From contig NZ_BIMC01000001.1 of assembly GCF_004000885.1 (NCBI RefSeq), positions 795,331 to 859,330 on the forward strand: 64,000 bases of DNA, read 5' to 3'. The position numbers and the translations under genes were made by a program. Origin of the DNA: Paenibacillus glucanolyticus NBRC 15330 (lineage in GTDB: Bacteria > Bacillota > Bacilli > Paenibacillales > Paenibacillaceae). Shown one piece after another: positions 1 to 9,464 of the stretch; the first letter of the stretch is position 1; each line of letters begins with the position of its first letter. The notes beneath the pieces are model-generated. The model saw only the letters and a program-made list of their open reading frames with translations. It did no database searches and was not told the origin of the DNA.

Positions 1-46
1 CCTGGCACGCTACACATTTGCGCAGTGGTATCTTTCTCTGTTTCAA
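1..46 (-). CDS. ylxR: YlxR/RnpM-family RNA-binding protein, N-terminal fragment
   Basis: The first 15 codons of a gene cut by the window edge. From a TTG start at 46 the translation is MKQRKIPLRKCVACQ, which matches the start of the YlxR family, including the conserved R-K-C-V-A-C element. A run of six G lies 8 bases before the start as ribosome binding site. The position directly after nusA is the usual one in the rimP-nusA-ylxR-rplGA operon. In Bacillus the family is an RNA-binding protein (RnpM) reported to modulate RNase P. Too little is visible to say more than family membership. Confidence 0.75.
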   Translation of the reverse strand, partial: MKQRKIPLRKCVACQ

Positions 47-71
47 GACGACAACCCCCCGTCACTTGGAA

Positions 72-1169
72 TTAATCGACAGAGACGGAATCCTGGTGCA
101 TTTCACCAGATTGGGATTTCGGTCTGCCAAATTCCTGTTCCGCTTGACTTTCGCTCTTAATGTCAATCTTCCAGCCTGTCAGTTTCGCCGCAAGACGAGC
201 ATTCTGACCTTTGATTCCAATTGCAAGCGAAAGCTGATAATCCGGAACGATTACGCGTGCCATCTTCTCATCTTCAAATACCTGGACTTCAAGTACTTTG
301 GATGGGCTGAGTGCATTGGCCACGTACTCTTCAACTTCTTCGGAATAGCGTACGATGTCAATTTTTTCGCCGCGAAGCTCATTAACAATCGTCTGTACGC
401 GCATACCTTTCGGTCCTACGCATGAGCCTACCGGATCGACTTCGTCGTTACGGGAATACACCGCAATTTTGGATCGGAATCCAGCTTCACGTGCAACCGA
501 GCGAATTTCAACCACGCCATCAAAGATTTCAGGCACTTCAAGCTCAAACAGGCGCTTCAACAGACCTGGATGCGTACGGGACAGCATAATCTGCGGACCC
601 TTCGTTGTGTTCTCAACCTTGGTAATGTACGCCTTGATCCGGTCGCCATGCTTAAACTTCTCGTTCGGCATGAGCTCGGTCAGCGGCAGCGCAGCTTCAA
701 TCTTGCCAAGATCAATGTAGATGTTGCGCATATCCTGACGCTGCAGCGTACCGGTTACAATGTCGTCTTCCTTGTCAATAAAAGCGCTGTAGATCAGGCC
801 GCGTTCGGCTTCTCTAATGCGCTGGGTGACAACTTGCTTTGCCGTTTGAGCTGCGATCCGTCCGAAATCGCGAGGCGTAACCTCGATTTCCGCTATATCT
901 TCAATCTGAAAATGCGGATTGATTTCCCGGGCTGCATGCAGTGAAATTTCTGTCCGCGGATCCAGAACCTCGTCCACAATCAGCTTCCGTGCAAACACCT
1001 TGATGACGCCCGTGTTACGATTCATGTCAACGCGGACATTCTGTGCTGTGTTGAAATTGCGTTTGTAACTTGAGATCAGTGCCGCTTCAATGGCTTCAAA
1101 CAGCACATCTTTGCTGATGCCCTTTTCTCTCTCCAACTCGTTCATCGCTTCAATAAAATCCATACTCAT
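72..1169 (-). CDS. nusA: Transcription termination/antitermination factor NusA
   Basis: NusA binds RNA polymerase and nascent RNA and modulates pausing, intrinsic termination and antitermination. The 365-residue length matches the Firmicute form, which lacks the C-terminal acidic repeats of the E. coli protein. An N-terminal polymerase-binding domain (opening with MDFIEAMNELEREKG from residue 3) is followed by an S1 domain near residues 135-200 and two KH domains. KH signatures include VGPKGMRVQTIVNEL and IGIKGQNARLAAKL. The gene lies 32 bases after rimP and 25 bases before ylxR, so it is co-transcribed. The ATG at 1169 has a GGGGG run 11 bases upstream. Confidence 0.97.
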   Translation of the reverse strand: MSMDFIEAMNELEREKGISKDVLFEAIEAALISSYKRNFNTAQNVRVDMNRNTGVIKVFARKLIVDEVLDPRTEISLHAAREINPHFQIEDIAEIEVTPRDFGRIAAQTAKQVVTQRIREAERGLIYSAFIDKEDDIVTGTLQRQDMRNIYIDLGKIEAALPLTELMPNEKFKHGDRIKAYITKVENTTKGPQIMLSRTHPGLLKRLFELEVPEIFDGVVEIRSVAREAGFRSKIAVYSRNDEVDPVGSCVGPKGMRVQTIVNELRGEKIDIVRYSEEVEEYVANALSPSKVLEVQVFEDEKMARVIVPDYQLSLAIGIKGQNARLAAKLTGWKIDIKSESQAEQEFGRPKSQSGEMHQDSVSVD

Positions 1170-1201
1170 TGAAAATCGGTTCCCCCTTTCAAAACTTCCG
1201 T

Positions 1202-1663
1202 TTAAAAAATGATGGCCAATCTGGCACTGGCTACTTTTGCATATGGAATGACGTACTGCTTCTTGACGGTTTGAATGACAAGCTCCTCGTTATCAAAGGA
1301 TTCCAGTTTGCCTTCAAACTCTTTCAATCCGTTAATCGGCTCGTATACGGTAACAAACACGTTCTTGCCAACAGACTTCGCAACATCCTCTTTCTTCTTC
1401 AGAGGACGTTCCGCGCCAGGAGAAGAGACTTCAAGAAAATAAGCTGTCGGAATCGGATCGTTCTCGTCCAGCTTCTGGCTCAAGTATTCACTGATCAAAC
1501 CGCAATCGTCAATGTCAATGCCGCCGTCTTTGTCAACAAACACGCGCAGGAACCAGTTGCTTCCTTCCTTAACGTATTCCACATCTACCAGTTCAAAGCC
1601 GTGTTCATTCAAATACGGCTGCACCATTTCTTCCACAGTCGTTTTAATCTTTGATGTGCTCAA
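1202..1663 (-). CDS. rimP: Ribosome maturation factor RimP
   Basis: RimP assists assembly of the small ribosomal subunit. The 153-residue protein has the family layout: an N-terminal alpha/beta domain with [12 protein letters not shown] (about residues 23-34) and the [13 protein letters not shown] segment, then the core motif [12 protein letters not shown] near residue 77, then a C-terminal Sm-like barrel. The start is TTG at 1663, 9 bases after a GGAGG site, giving [12 protein letters not shown]. It is the first gene of the rimP-nusA-ylxR transcript, preceded by a sigma-A promoter and a hairpin leader. Confidence 0.96.
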   Translation of the reverse strand: MSTSKIKTTVEEMVQPYLNEHGFELVDVEYVKEGSNWFLRVFVDKDGGIDIDDCGLISEYLSQKLDENDPIPTAYFLEVSSPGAERPLKKKEDVAKSVGKNVFVTVYEPINGLKEFEGKLESFDNEELVIQTVKKQYVIPYAKVASARLAIIF

Positions 1664-1702
1664 AGAACATAACCTCCAACTTCATTTCCTATATACCAAA
1701 GA

Positions 1703-1730
1703 GTAAAGAGTGGGTTGCCCCACTCTTTAC
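1703..1730 (-). promoter_or_regulatory. rimP 5' leader hairpin (possible attenuator)
   Basis: A perfect 12-bp inverted repeat (GTAAAGAGTGGG / CCCACTCTTTAC) with a 4-base loop lies between the rimP promoter and the rimP start codon, so it is part of the rimP 5' untranslated RNA. On the transcript it is followed by a broken U-rich stretch rather than a clean U run, so it could be a weak attenuator or a protein-binding hairpin. Leader terminators before rimP have been described in Firmicutes; the link to this hairpin is inference. Confidence 0.6.
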
Positions 1731-1762
1731 ACAACGGTTTTATCTCCATGATTACCAAAAAA

Positions 1763-1791
1763 ATTATAACATAGTCTGGTAATAGTGACAA
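1763..1791 (-). promoter_or_regulatory. Sigma-A promoter of rimP-nusA
   Basis: Read on the minus strand: -35 TTGTCA (1786-1791), 17-base spacer, -10 TATAAT (1763-1768). Spacing is ideal and the -10 is a perfect consensus. Transcription would start near 1756, about 90 bases before rimP. Confidence 0.85.
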
Positions 1792-1793
1792 GT

Positions 1794-1820
1794 ATGACTC
1801 CTTGACTGTCAAGGCGTCAT
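1794..1820. repeat. 12-bp inverted repeat between polC and the rimP promoter
   Basis: ATGACTCCTTGA and TCAAGGCGTCAT pair over 12 positions with one mismatch and a 3-base loop. The repeat lies 22 bases past the polC stop and directly before the rimP -35 box. It has no U run after it on the minus strand, so it is not a textbook terminator. It could be a weak polC 3' hairpin or an operator. Confidence 0.45.
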
Positions 1821-1842
1821 GGCAATTAAAGAATGACAAGAA

Positions 1843-4800
1843 TTAGAACAATGATAACTGATTACTCTCCGGCAGACCACGGAAGCAGCCCATCTGGGTT
1901 AACAGCTCCACCGCGGTTTTACTCGCCTTCGATTTTTGCTGGAAATCCTCAATGGAGAGGAACTCGCCGAATTCCCTCGCGGCGGCAATGTTGCGGGCCG
2001 CGTTATCCCCGATCCCCTGCAAGGCCGAGAATGGCGGAATGAGTGAATTTCCATCCACCTTGAATCTTAGCGCATCCGACTGATAGAGGTCGATATTCTT
2101 AAAGCTGAATCCCCTTGCGGTCATTTCCAGCGCCATCTCCAAAATCGGCAGCATTCCTTTTTCCTTCGGACTCGCTCCAAAACCCAGCTGCTCGATCTCT
2201 TCAATGCGCCGGTATATCGCTTCATAGCCCTGACAGCATAATTCAATGTCAAAATCCTCGGCACGTACCGAGAAGTACGTTGCGTAATATTCAATCGGAT
2301 AATACAGCTTGAAGTAAGCCGTTCGCACCGCTGAAATAACATATGCGGCGGCGTGGGCTTTGGGGAACATGTACTGGATTTTAAGACAGGAATCAATGTA
2401 CCACTGCGGCACTTTGCATCTCTTCATCTCGTCGATCCATTCCTGCGACAGCCCCCGGCCTTTACGCACGCTTTCCGTGATCTTAAATGCGAGGCTTGCG
2501 TCCATACCGGCCTTATAGATCAGAAATAACATGATATCGTCACGACAGCCGATTACGGTTTTGATGTTGCATGTGCCATTCTTGATTAACTCCTGGGCAT
2601 TGCCAAGCCAAACGCCGGTCCCGTGGGACAGGCCCGAAATTTGCAATAAGTCGGCAAAACTCGATGGCTGGGATTCAACCAGCATCTGGCGAACGAATTT
2701 TGTCCCCATCTCCGGAACACCGAATGTAGCCACAGGCGAGCGTATTTGCTCTGGCCTTACACCCAGGGATTCCGTGGAGTTGAACATACTCATGACCTTC
2801 GGATCATTCATCGGAATGGTGGTTGGATCCACCCCGGTCAAATCCTGAAGCATTCTCATCATGGTCGGATCATCGTGACCGAGTATATCCAGCTTGAGAA
2901 GATTCGCCTCAAAGGCATGATAGTCAAAATGCGTTGTTTTCCACTCGGCGTTGACGTCGTCCGCCGGAAACTGCACAGGCGTTATCTCTTCCACCTCGAT
3001 ATAATCCGGTACAACAACAATCCCGCCGGGATGCTGACCCGTGCTCCGTTTAACGCCGGTACAGCCTGACGCAAGCCGGTTCAATTCCGCACCGCGCCAG
3101 CGCTTGTTGTTGTGCTCCTCATACTTCTTGGCAAAACCAAAAGCCGTCTTTTCTGCCACGGTACCGATGGTGCCGGCACGGAAGACGTTCTTCTCACCAA
3201 ACATCTCCTTGGTGAAATTATGGGCAAGCGGCTGATATTCACCGGAGAAGTTCAAGTCAATATCGGGAACCTTGTCCCCTTTGAAACCGAGGAACGTTTC
3301 GAAAGGTATATCCTGTCCCTCGCCTTTCATCATGTTTCCGCACTCCGGACATGCTTTGTCGGGCAAATCGAAACCGCTCGGAACGCTGCCGTCCAGGAAC
3401 CATTCGCTATGCTTGCAATCACTATTGATGCAAATATAATGAGCGGGGAGCGGGTTAACCTCGGATATGCCAAGGAATGTGGCAACAACGGAAGAGCCTA
3501 CCGATCCCCGCGAGCCTACCAAATAGCCGTCCCGGTTCGATTTTTTAACCAGTTTCTCGGAAATCAGATAGTTCGCTGAGAAACCGTATTTGATAATCGG
3601 CTCCAGTTCTTTCTCCAGCCGCGCGACCACGACTTCAGGCAAGTTCTCCCCATAGATCGACTTGGCCGTATCGTAGCAAGTGTTACGAATCTCTTCATCC
3701 GCACCCTCAAGGATTGGAGTAAACAGTTTATCCGGGAATAACTCTAATTCTTCAAAGCGGTCCGCGAGCTCGTTCGTGTTAGTCACAACAACCTCATAAC
3801 ATTTGCTCTGACCCAAGAACTCGAATTCCTCCAGCATCTCTTCCGTGGTCCGGAAATGGGCATCCGGCTTGCGCAAATCCTTGAGCGGGCTGAAACCGGT
3901 AATGCCATGAATGGTAATATCCCGAAACAGCTTGTCCCGTGGTTCGAGATAATGCACATTCCCTGTAGCAATGACCGGCTTGTTCAGCTTCTCCCCGATG
4001 CGTACGATTTTGGAAATCGCCGTTTTAATCTCTTCGGGGCTGCCGACCAGTCCCTTATCCACGAGGTGCATGTACATCGTCAAAGGCTGAATCTCCAGAA
4101 CATCGTAGAAATCTGCGATTTCTTCGGCCTCCTCCTCCGTCTTGTTCAGCACCGTTTCGAAGAACTCTCCCTTTTCACAGCCGGACAGCACGAGCAACCC
4201 ATCCCGCATCTCTTGAAGTTTGGATTTAGGGATGCAGGGCACGCGCTTGAAATATTGGGTATGGGACATGGAGACCAGCTTGTACAGGTTTTTCTTGCCA
4301 GTCATGTTCAGTGCATAAATACCGCAGTGGAATGGACGCGTGTTGGACAGATCTGTCCCAACATAATCGTTAAGGCGGTCCAGGATTTTGACGCCTTTTG
4401 TTTTTTCCACATCGCCAAGCAGTCCGTTCAGAATCCCTGCCAGCGCAACTGTATCATCAATCGCACGGTGATGGCTCTCCAGTAGAACCTTATACTTGTC
4501 AGCCATGGTGTTAAGACGGTGATTCTTGAGTCCCGGATGCACAAGACGGGCCAGCTCCAGCGTATCCAGATACGGATTGTCCAGGGTATCCATGCCTGCA
4601 TTCTTCAATGCTGCCTGAATGAAGCCCATATCAAATCGCGCATTATGCGCCACGAGCACGGCATCGCCTACGAAATCCACAAACTCTTTGAGCACCGGCT
4701 CCAGCTCGGGGGCATTCTTAACCATATCGTCATTGATGTTGGTCAATTGCTGGATGTGATACGGAATTCTCTCGTGCGGGTTCACAAAGGTAGCGTACCG

Positions 4801-6159
4801 GTCAATCTCTTTACCTTCGTTCATTTTAACGGCTGCAAGCTCGATGATTTTATTTGCGGTGATGGACAAACCAGTAGTCTCAATATCAAACACCACATAA
4901 GTCGCACTGCTGAGTTCAATCGGCTGTGCCTGTTCCACGATGTTGACGGCATCATTCACGACATTGGCCTCGATGCCGTACATCATTTTGATCCCGTGTT
5001 TCTTGGCATTCTTGGCTGCATCGGGATAACACTGAACACCGCCGTGATCGCTTACGGCAATGGCTTTATGGCCCCAACTGGCCGCTGTCTTGATATACCG
5101 GTCGATCGGCGTGACGGCATCCATGGTGCTCATCGTTGTGTGAAGGTGGAATTCCACCCGCTTCTCGGCTGCATTATCCTTCCGGCTCGGGGGAGAAGGC
5201 ACCTCTCCCAGATCCGACGGAATCATAACAAGTTCCGGTACCTGCATGAAGCGGTCATATTCCACACGTCCGCGCGCCTTCACCCACTTGCCGTTTTCAA
5301 GCAGGCTCAATACCTTAAGTTCATCCTTCGTCTTGCCAAACATTTTCATTTGCAAGGAATCACTGAAATCTGTCAGATAGAATGTGAATAACGTACTGCC
5401 GTTGCGAAGCTCCTTACGATCCAATCCGAAGATGGTCCCCTGAATCGTAATTTTCTTCTCTTCGTCTTGGATATCCTGGAGCGGAACCGGCTGATCCTTG
5501 ATATCATACCCGACCTGCAGCCGAACCGCGCCCTCTTCCTCATCCTCCGCATCCAGCTCAGCTTCCATGCTGCTCATGATCTGCTCGATGACCTCGCGCT
5601 CTTCCTCGCGCTTCTTCTGCTCGAACTCCTCATAAGCCGCCTGACCGTTATCTCCAACCTGCATTTTCACACGCAGCGTCAGATCAAAGTATTGTCCGAA
5701 GAAACGGGTAATGGCTGCATCGATCTGCTTCTTGCGGGCAAGCTCAAGTGACATGCCGTCCGACATGGAGAGAAGGACTTGTCCATCCTCCACCTCATGT
5801 TTGGCCCTTGTCATCCACCCATTCACCGAAGGAATTTCCCGATGGGCCCATTCCAAAAACAAACTCCAGTACTCTTGCACGATATCTGCTTCAGGAACGC
5901 TGCTCCCATACCGGAATACAAATTTGATCTTGGCGATATGGCTCATCTTCTCCTGAATCCTCAGACAGAATGTACGGTAGACCTCGGACGGAACCAAGGT
6001 GTCCTTAAGAACGGTTATTCTCCAGTCCTTGCTCGCCCGGCTTGTCTCTACTTGCTCAATCACGCCATCCAAAAAATAGGGTTCCACCAGATTGGCCGGA
6101 ACTTCTCCCTGCTTCATCAGCAGTTCAAATCGCTTCCTTTTATCTTCTGTTGTGCCCAT
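1843..6159 (-). CDS. polC: DNA polymerase III alpha subunit PolC, Gram-positive type
   Basis: Main replicative DNA polymerase of low-GC Gram-positives with built-in 3'-5' exonuclease. The open frame runs up to 6291, but the start is placed at ATG 6159 (MGTTEDKRKRFELL) because a GGGGGAGGG site sits just before it. This gives 1438 residues, the usual PolC length. Domain order: N-terminal region, OB fold (TIFGLDRKELRNGSTLFTFY), PHP domain (FHLHTTMSTMDA and SDHGG), DnaQ-like exonuclease inserted in PHP (VVFDIETTGLS), then palm with catalytic PDIDLNFSGEYQ and the C-terminal DNA-binding part ending QLSLF. It is downstream of proS, as in Bacillus. Confidence 0.98.
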   Translation of the reverse strand: MGTTEDKRKRFELLMKQGEVPANLVEPYFLDGVIEQVETSRASKDWRITVLKDTLVPSEVYRTFCLRIQEKMSHIAKIKFVFRYGSSVPEADIVQEYWSLFLEWAHREIPSVNGWMTRAKHEVEDGQVLLSMSDGMSLELARKKQIDAAITRFFGQYFDLTLRVKMQVGDNGQAAYEEFEQKKREEEREVIEQIMSSMEAELDAEDEEEGAVRLQVGYDIKDQPVPLQDIQDEEKKITIQGTIFGLDRKELRNGSTLFTFYLTDFSDSLQMKMFGKTKDELKVLSLLENGKWVKARGRVEYDRFMQVPELVMIPSDLGEVPSPPSRKDNAAEKRVEFHLHTTMSTMDAVTPIDRYIKTAASWGHKAIAVSDHGGVQCYPDAAKNAKKHGIKMMYGIEANVVNDAVNIVEQAQPIELSSATYVVFDIETTGLSITANKIIELAAVKMNEGKEIDRYATFVNPHERIPYHIQQLTNINDDMVKNAPELEPVLKEFVDFVGDAVLVAHNARFDMGFIQAALKNAGMDTLDNPYLDTLELARLVHPGLKNHRLNTMADKYKVLLESHHRAIDDTVALAGILNGLLGDVEKTKGVKILDRLNDYVGTDLSNTRPFHCGIYALNMTGKKNLYKLVSMSHTQYFKRVPCIPKSKLQEMRDGLLVLSGCEKGEFFETVLNKTEEEAEEIADFYDVLEIQPLTMYMHLVDKGLVGSPEEIKTAISKIVRIGEKLNKPVIATGNVHYLEPRDKLFRDITIHGITGFSPLKDLRKPDAHFRTTEEMLEEFEFLGQSKCYEVVVTNTNELADRFEELELFPDKLFTPILEGADEEIRNTCYDTAKSIYGENLPEVVVARLEKELEPIIKYGFSANYLISEKLVKKSNRDGYLVGSRGSVGSSVVATFLGISEVNPLPAHYICINSDCKHSEWFLDGSVPSGFDLPDKACPECGNMMKGEGQDIPFETFLGFKGDKVPDIDLNFSGEYQPLAHNFTKEMFGEKNVFRAGTIGTVAEKTAFGFAKKYEEHNNKRWRGAELNRLASGCTGVKRSTGQHPGGIVVVPDYIEVEEITPVQFPADDVNAEWKTTHFDYHAFEANLLKLDILGHDDPTMMRMLQDLTGVDPTTIPMNDPKVMSMFNSTESLGVRPEQIRSPVATFGVPEMGTKFVRQMLVESQPSSFADLLQISGLSHGTGVWLGNAQELIKNGTCNIKTVIGCRDDIMLFLIYKAGMDASLAFKITESVRKGRGLSQEWIDEMKRCKVPQWYIDSCLKIQYMFPKAHAAAYVISAVRTAYFKLYYPIEYYATYFSVRAEDFDIELCCQGYEAIYRRIEEIEQLGFGASPKEKGMLPILEMALEMTARGFSFKNIDLYQSDALRFKVDGNSLIPPFSALQGIGDNAARNIAAAREFGEFLSIEDFQQKSKASKTAVELLTQMGCFRGLPESNQLSLF

Positions 6160-6390
6160 GGTTCCCTCCCCCTGCAATGCACAAAAACTATAAAAATTCT
6201 TCTCCCAGCATACATTCTCAGAAAAAAACAGAATAAAGCCTCCGCCGGCAGCACCCATTCGTCCTGCTCCAATAAAGAGAGCGTCCGCCATACTGCCATC
6301 CGGAAGCTTACTCCAGATGATGAACTCCGGGACTTGACGAAGGCCCTGCCTTCGCCGAACCTATCCCGCTGAATTCATAATATCGATATA

Positions 6391-7848
6391 CTAGTACGCT
6401 CTGGCGAACAAAACAGTATGCTTCGCAGCTTCACCACATACGAGGCAATTGGTTTTCTTCTCAGCCGGTTCAAAAGGAATATTTCGGCTTGTAGCACCGG
6501 TTTCTTGTTTCACCGTATCTTCACAAGCTTCCGATCCGCACCAACCTGCCAATGTAAAGCCGCGTTTCTCTTCCATGCTGTCTTTCATTTCATCCAGTGT
6601 CTCTACCGAATAGAAATGGTCTTCACGGAACTGCTTCGCACGCTCAAACATTTCTTGGTGCACCTGCTCCAGCATGTACTGCACTTCCTGTGTCAGGTTT
6701 GCCTGCTCTACTATTTTCTTCTCACCCGTAATGCGTGAGACCAGCACGCAGACGCCATTCTCCATGTCACGCGGTCCAATCTCCAGACGTACCGGTACTC
6801 CGCGCATTTCATATTCATTAAATTTCCAGCCTGGACGCACATCCGGATTGTCATCAACCCGCACACGAATACCGGCGGACTTCAGTTCACGGAACAGCTC
6901 GTCCGTACGTCCTACAACAGCCTCTCTTGTCTTCGGAGGACCAATCGGGATCATGATTACTTGAGTCGGTGCGACTTTAGGAGGAAGCACCAAGCCCCGG
7001 TCATCCCCATGGACCATAATGAGGGAACCGATCAGACGTGTGCTGACACCCCAGGAAGTGGTATGTGCATATTCCAATGTATTTTCACGGTTCAAATATT
7101 GAATTTCAAAGGCTTGCGAGAAATTGGTGCCCATGTAGTGAGAGGTACCCGCTTGAACAGCCCGTCCGTCCTTCATCATCGCTTCGATGGAGAACGTATC
7201 AACAGCTCCTGCAAATTTCTCCGAAGGAGTCTTCTGCCCTTTAATGACCGGAATCGCAAGATAATCCTCCACAAACTGCTGGTAGATATCGAGCATTTGC
7301 ATAGTTTCCCCTCTAGCTTCCACTTCCGTCTCGTGAGCGGTGTGGCCTTCCTGCCATAAAAACTCACTTGTACGCAGGAACGGCAATGTGCGTTTTTCCC
7401 AGCGTACCACGTTCGCCCACTGGTTAATCAGCACAGGGAGATCACGATAGGATTGAATCCATTTGGAGTACATATGCCCAAACATCGTCTCCGAAGTCGG
7501 ACGGATAGCCAGACGTTCTTCAAGCTTCTCGCCAGCTGCTTCCGTTACCCAAGGCAGCTCAGGGTTAAAGCCTTCGACATGCTCCTTTTCCTTCTGGAAA
7601 AAGCTCTCGGGAATAAAAAGAGGGAAGTAGGCGTTCCGGTGTCCCGTTGCCTTAAAGCGACGGTCCAACTCTGCTTGAATATGCTCCCAAATTTCATAAC
7701 CGTCCGGTTTGAAAACGATACATCCTCTGACTGGAGAATAATCCATCAAGTCGGCTTTTTTGATGACATCAATATACCAGCGCGAGAAATCTTCCCCTTG
7801 CGGCGTGATCTCTGTCACGAATTGTTTATCCTTCGATTCCTTAGACAT
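6391..7848 (-). CDS. proS: Prolyl-tRNA synthetase, archaeal/eukaryote type (ProS type 3)
   Basis: Class II aminoacyl-tRNA synthetase that charges tRNA-Pro. At 485 residues it lacks the large editing insertion of the roughly 565-residue bacterial-type enzyme found in B. subtilis. It carries the archaeal-type layout: catalytic core with RPTSETMFGHMYSKW and FLRTSEFLWQEGHTAH, anticodon-binding domain from about residue 290 (PTQVIMIPIGPPK), and a C-terminal domain with cysteines (GWCGSEACED, NCLVCGEAAKH) ending in Tyr. It sits between rseP and polC, the normal Bacillales proS position, so a different enzyme type occupies the same locus. An RBS GGGAGG precedes the start. Confidence 0.96.
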   Translation of the reverse strand: MSKESKDKQFVTEITPQGEDFSRWYIDVIKKADLMDYSPVRGCIVFKPDGYEIWEHIQAELDRRFKATGHRNAYFPLFIPESFFQKEKEHVEGFNPELPWVTEAAGEKLEERLAIRPTSETMFGHMYSKWIQSYRDLPVLINQWANVVRWEKRTLPFLRTSEFLWQEGHTAHETEVEARGETMQMLDIYQQFVEDYLAIPVIKGQKTPSEKFAGAVDTFSIEAMMKDGRAVQAGTSHYMGTNFSQAFEIQYLNRENTLEYAHTTSWGVSTRLIGSLIMVHGDDRGLVLPPKVAPTQVIMIPIGPPKTREAVVGRTDELFRELKSAGIRVRVDDNPDVRPGWKFNEYEMRGVPVRLEIGPRDMENGVCVLVSRITGEKKIVEQANLTQEVQYMLEQVHQEMFERAKQFREDHFYSVETLDEMKDSMEEKRGFTLAGWCGSEACEDTVKQETGATSRNIPFEPAEKKTNCLVCGEAAKHTVLFARAY

Positions 7849-8010
7849 ATAAATCGTGTTCCTCCCATTAATAAAAACGCGTGGTCTTTCGCTCCTGATT
7901 CAGGGGCTTGACTTACGTTATTTTGGCAATATGTGTGAGCAAGCCGACATTGAAGTCAGCCTTGTTTAATTGTAAAAATATGTCCTGCACTAGGATTCTC
8001 CCCGAAATAG

Positions 8011-8053
8011 AAAAGGTACGGCTCTGATGCGGCTGGCGCACCGAGCCGTACCT
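8011..8053 (-). terminator. Intrinsic terminator after rseP
   Basis: An 11-bp perfect stem (AGGTACGGCTC / GAGCCGTACCT) with a GC-rich loop that can pair further, followed on the minus strand by TTTTCTATTT. It starts 6 bases after the rseP stop and separates the pyrH-to-rseP group from proS. Confidence 0.9.
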
Positions 8054-8058
8054 GGGGT

Positions 8059-9333
8059 CTATCCGTTAATCAATCGTAGTATATCGTTATAGGTTACTGC
8101 AATCATGAGCAGGAACAGCATTGCAAACCCGACAAAGTGAACCATGCCTTCCCTATTCGGATCAACAGGTTTACCTCGTAAAGCTTCGATGCCTAAGAAT
8201 ACAAGCCGGCTTCCATCCAGTGCCGGAATCGGCAGCAGGTTGAATATACCTAGATACAAGCTTAATATTGCCGCCCAGTAGGTCAGCTGTTCAATGCCCT
8301 GTTTTGCAATTTGGCCTGTGACCTCAAACGTTCGTACAGGACCGCCAAGGTCGTCCATCGAGAACTTCTGAATCAACTGCCTGAATCCTTGGAAGATGAT
8401 ATTGGTTGTGTCTACCATCGCTGTCCCGGAGCCGGTAATCGTCTCACCTAGACCGGCGGATCGAGTAGGAAGTTCAGGAACAATCCCGACCTTACCGCCT
8501 TCCTGTCCCTCCATCGTGCGAGGGGTTAACGTCAGATCGAAGGATTCCTCTCCCCGTCGTACCGTCCATTCCATCGGCTTGTCCTGGGAAGCCGCAATCA
8601 ATTCGATCATCTTCTGATAATCGGCACCAATGGCGGTTCCGTTAATACTCTCGATGATGTCGCCTTCCTTGAGGTCGGCTTCGTCTGCAGGCATGCCTTT
8701 GGTGATCTCACCAATCTGCACATAAGTTGGATTATCCACCGGAATTCCGGCCATTTGAATGTGCAGGGCAAAGAGGATGAAGGCCAGGATGAAGTTCATG
8801 ACAGGGCCTGCAAATATCGCAAGCGCTCTTTGACCAACGGTCTTGCTGCCGAACTGACGGTCTCTTGGTGCGATCTGCGTCTCAACACCTTTGGCAACCG
8901 TCAGCGCCTGTGGATGGATTTCATATTGCTGGAATTCACCATCCACATCAAGCCTTACCGATAAACGATCGACCATATCCATGAACTGAACTTCACCGCG
9001 AATGACATTTTTGCGGTTGTCAAGTTGATCCAGGTAAATCTTCTTCACTTGATTCTCTGCATTCAATCGAACCGCAATCGTCTGACCAGCCTGAATCTCG
9101 ACAAGTTCCGGATCTTCTCCCGCCATGCGGGCATATCCCCCGAATGGAAGAAGACGAAGCGTGAACTGGGTTTCATGGCGTTTATATGAGAACAGCTTTG
9201 GACCAAATCCAATCGCGAACTCCCGAACCAATATTCCGGCACGCCGGGCAAAATAATAGTGCCCCCATTCGTGCACGGTAACAATAACAAAAAACATGAG
9301 CACCGTTAAAAAAACGACCCGAACCATTTCCAA
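8059..9333 (-). CDS. rseP: Site-2 membrane metalloprotease RseP (RasP-like)
   Basis: Intramembrane zinc protease that cleaves transmembrane anti-sigma factors and leftover signal peptides. The 424-residue protein has the HEWGH zinc motif in the first membrane helix (about residues 22-26), a central PDZ domain (around GDIIESINGTAIG), and the second active-site motif NLLPIPALDG in a C-terminal helix (about residues 365-375). At least four hydrophobic segments are visible, including one at the extreme C terminus. The TTG start at 9333 follows an AGGGGGATG site. It is the last gene of the group after dxr; a strong terminator follows. Confidence 0.96.
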   Translation of the reverse strand: MEMVRVVFLTVLMFFVIVTVHEWGHYYFARRAGILVREFAIGFGPKLFSYKRHETQFTLRLLPFGGYARMAGEDPELVEIQAGQTIAVRLNAENQVKKIYLDQLDNRKNVIRGEVQFMDMVDRLSVRLDVDGEFQQYEIHPQALTVAKGVETQIAPRDRQFGSKTVGQRALAIFAGPVMNFILAFILFALHIQMAGIPVDNPTYVQIGEITKGMPADEADLKEGDIIESINGTAIGADYQKMIELIAASQDKPMEWTVRRGEESFDLTLTPRTMEGQEGGKVGIVPELPTRSAGLGETITGSGTAMVDTTNIIFQGFRQLIQKFSMDDLGGPVRTFEVTGQIAKQGIEQLTYWAAILSLYLGIFNLLPIPALDGSRLVFLGIEALRGKPVDPNREGMVHFVGFAMLFLLMIAVTYNDILRLING

Positions 9334-9464
9334 TTCTTTACATCCCCCTTTTCCTCTGAGAACGCAGTATGTCCCTATAGATTATCATTATTCTCCTATC
9401 GTCCACAAGAGAATCACAAATCGTCAGCTTTTTTCAAGGGAGATTTCAAAAACAGCTTCAATTC

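Noticed and set aside
4519..5391. Plus-strand open frame of 290 residues
   Set aside because: It lies antisense inside polC, is rich in His, Cys and Ile as expected from antisense of coding sequence, and has no RBS.
6160..6390. Possible N-terminal extension of PolC up to 6291
   Set aside because: The extension is Gly-rich and hydrophobic, unlike PolC N termini, while the ATG at 6159 has a strong RBS and gives the expected family length.
7849..8010. T-box or other riboswitch before proS
   Set aside because: No T-box consensus sequence or antiterminator/terminator pair was found in the 160 bases upstream of proS.
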